Source: Gammaproteobacteria bacterium
GTDB taxonomy: Bacteria; Pseudomonadota; Gammaproteobacteria; UBA7966
DNA length: 6,732 nt
Assembly: GCA_003485715.1 (NCBI GenBank)
Contig: DNIF01000174.1
Span: forward strand, 1 to 6,732
Direction: 5' to 3'
Shown here: positions 5,287-6,732 of the stretch, piece by piece
How the letters are laid out: each line of letters begins with the position of its first letter
Position numbering within the stretch: position 1 is the first letter of the stretch
Translations under genes and position numbers: made by a program
The notes under the pieces: generated by a model
Told to the model about the DNA's origin: nothing
Databases searched by the model: none
The model's input: only the letters and a program-made list of their open reading frames with translations

Positions 5287-6732
5287 ATGCTCACCCCCCA
5301 GCCCCGCCCTGCGAACGGCGACCCCGGTAGCGGTCGCCTGATCCCCCCAGCGCCAGCCACCGCCGTCAACCTCGGCGGGCGGTGCACGGACCGGGGACGG
5401 TGGCAGCCGGCGGGGCCGGCCCGGCTGCTGCTGTGGCTGGTCGCACCGCTGCTCGGGGCCTCGCCACTCTGCGCCGAGGAAGCCGGCCCGGGTTTCACCA
5501 TCGCCCCGGACGGCACCATCATTTTTGATGCACCCGTGGAGGAGACGTCCACCGACGATGCTGCAGTCGCGACGGAGGAGGATGCCGACGACGCAACCGA
5601 CACCATCGTGGAGGAGGCCCCGGCCGGGGCGGATGGTGTCGCCGAGACCGACACCACCGAGCCATCTCCTCCGGCTGCTCAACCGGATGCAACGGGCGTG
5701 GCCGATAGCAGTCCCGAGCCCGGCGCGGCCCCGGCGGCAGCCCCCGCAGCAGCCCCGATGGCGGAGACACCTGCCACACCCATCGTCGAGGGCACCACCG
5801 AGGCCGTCGAGGCTGCGGCCGATACCCCGCCAACCGCCGACCCTGCCACCGAAGCAATTGCGGCCGACGCCCCGGACGAGGCGGAGCAACTGCAGGAGAT
5901 CGAGGTGCTCGGGCGGCGACCGCGCCTCATCACGCCGCTGCCCGGGGTGGCCATCGAGGCGGGTGCCGCGTCTGCCAACATCCAGGTCGCCACCGGCGAG
6001 GAGATCCAGGCCTCGGGGGCCGTCGCCACCACCCAGTTCCTGAACGAGCAGATGCAGTCGGTCACCATCCGCGACACCACCGGCAACCCCTTCCAGCAGG
6101 AACTTGTCTTTCGCGGCTTCACCGCCTCGCCGATCGCCGCCGCGCCGCAGGGGCTGTCGGTGTACCTCGACGGCGTGCGCGTCAACGAGCCCTTCGGTCA
6201 GGTGGTCAACTGGGACCTCATCCCGCTGAACGCCATCGAGAGTCTGGCGCTGGTGCCGGGCTCGAATCCGCTCTTCGGCCTCAACACCATCGGCGGTGCC
6301 CTCTCGCTCACCACCCGTTCGGGCTTCACCTCACCCGGGGTGGACGTCAGTGAGACGCGCGGCAGCTTTGGCCGCACCCAGACCCAGTTCCTGGCCGGCC
6401 TTGGCGACGATCACGTGGCCGGGCTCGTATCCTTCAATCGGCTGCGCGAGGACGGCTGGCGCTTCCAGTCGCCCTCCGAGGTGGGCCAGGCCTTCGCGCG
6501 CGCGGATGTGCGCACGAACCGGGCCACCCTCACGCTGCAGGGGCTGCACGTGAACAACTCCCTGTTCGGTGCCGGCCTCATCCCGCGGGAGGACGCCGCG
6601 CGCGATGCACGGCAGGTGTACACCGCCCCGGACGGCACCCAGAACTCGCTGAATCACATCTGGGGCAACCTGAAGGTGGACCTCACCGACTCCTTCAGCG
6701 CCACCGCCCTCGCCTACCACCGCGGGAGCAGC
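5287..6732 (+). CDS. TonB-dependent outer-membrane receptor, N-terminal part (3' end outside window)
   Basis: The frame is open from ATG 5287 to the window end (482 residues). Visible in order: a polar N-region (1-44), a hydrophobic signal core ARLLLWLVAPLLGA (45-58) with likely cleavage after LCA (63), a long acidic Ala/Pro/Thr/Glu-rich segment (about 81-200), a TonB-box-like EIEVLG (204-209), the plug domain (about 215-345) with ELVFRGF, VYLDGVRVNEPFGQVVNWDL (292-311), IESLALVPGSNPLFGLNTIGGALSLTTR, and then the first beta-barrel strands. Such receptors bind a substrate (siderophore, cobalamin, metal chelate or glycan) and import it with energy from TonB-ExbBD. The substrate cannot be told from this part. 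The start is uncertain: no Shine-Dalgarno precedes 5287 and the n-region before the signal core is unusually long at about 44 residues, but no ATG or GTG lies closer. It is divergent from the PEP-CTERM gene. Confidence 0.9.
   Translation, partial: MLTPQPRPANGDPGSGRLIPPAPATAVNLGGRCTDRGRWQPAGPARLLLWLVAPLLGASPLCAEEAGPGFTIAPDGTIIFDAPVEETSTDDAAVATEEDADDATDTIVEEAPAGADGVAETDTTEPSPPAAQPDATGVADSSPEPGAAPAAAPAAAPMAETPATPIVEGTTEAVEAAADTPPTADPATEAIAADAPDEAEQLQEIEVLGRRPRLITPLPGVAIEAGAASANIQVATGEEIQASGAVATTQFLNEQMQSVTIRDTTGNPFQQELVFRGFTASPIAAAPQGLSVYLDGVRVNEPFGQVVNWDLIPLNAIESLALVPGSNPLFGLNTIGGALSLTTRSGFTSPGVDVSETRGSFGRTQTQFLAGLGDDHVAGLVSFNRLREDGWRFQSPSEVGQAFARADVRTNRATLTLQGLHVNNSLFGAGLIPREDAARDARQVYTAPDGTQNSLNHIWGNLKVDLTDSFSATALAYHRGSS

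Noticed and set aside
5718..5760. Ala/Pro codon run as a DNA repeat or CRISPR-like array
   Set aside because: It is an in-frame low-complexity Ala-Pro stretch of the receptor linker with irregular units and no spacers.
5134..5889. A 251-codon - strand open frame, Gly/Arg/Cys-rich
   Set aside because: It is antisense to the TonB receptor N-terminus; its Gly-Arg-Cys bias mirrors the Ala/Pro/Asp codons of the real gene.

Overview
The window is GC-rich (strongly GC-biased third codon positions). It carries an HtpX protease, a TacAT-type toxin-antitoxin pair, a PEP-CTERM-anchored exported protein and a TonB-dependent receptor. Together these suggest a Gram-negative, exopolysaccharide-forming gammaproteobacterium, perhaps of the Chromatiales/Ectothiorhodospiraceae kind. 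The taxon is an inference from gene content and composition; there is no rRNA or other marker.

Layout, left to right. (1) Positions 1-881, + strand: the 3' part of an unrecognised membrane-anchored coiled-coil protein whose start lies before the window. (2) Positions 962-1891, - strand: htpX, convergent with gene 1 across 80 bp holding two GC-rich hairpins. A good heat-shock sigma32-type promoter lies about 60 bp upstream of its start. (3) Positions 2157-3038, + strand: a NarL/FixJ-type regulator with a LuxR helix-turn-helix, whose receiver domain has lost the phosphoacceptor aspartate (His instead) and most other active-site residues. (4) Positions 3067-3830, - strand: a DUF1778 ribbon-helix-helix antitoxin followed, with an ATGA overlap, by a GNAT acetyltransferase toxin. 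An AT-rich island with repeats lies upstream as the probable autoregulatory operator. (5) Positions 4041-4844, - strand: a secreted protein with an N-terminal signal peptide and a C-terminal PEP-CTERM (VPVPAA) sorting signal. It starts at GTG and is followed by a 10-bp GC-rich hairpin. (6) Positions 4845-5286: a divergent intergenic region with a 10-bp direct repeat and a hairpin containing an ECF-sigma-like GGAACTT. (7) Positions 5287 to the window end, + strand: the N-terminal 482 residues of a TonB-dependent outer-membrane receptor with an unusually long acidic Ala/Pro-rich segment between signal sequence and TonB box.

These are mostly independent single-gene units rather than one operon. 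Only the toxin-antitoxin pair is clearly an operon. HtpX (inner-membrane quality control) and the degenerate-receiver regulator are divergent and share 265 bp of upstream DNA. The PEP-CTERM protein and the TonB receptor are divergent and share 442 bp, so each pair could be co-regulated, though nothing here proves it. I did not find a clearly new multi-gene system. The most unusual items are the pseudo-receiver regulator and the linker-bearing TonB receptor.
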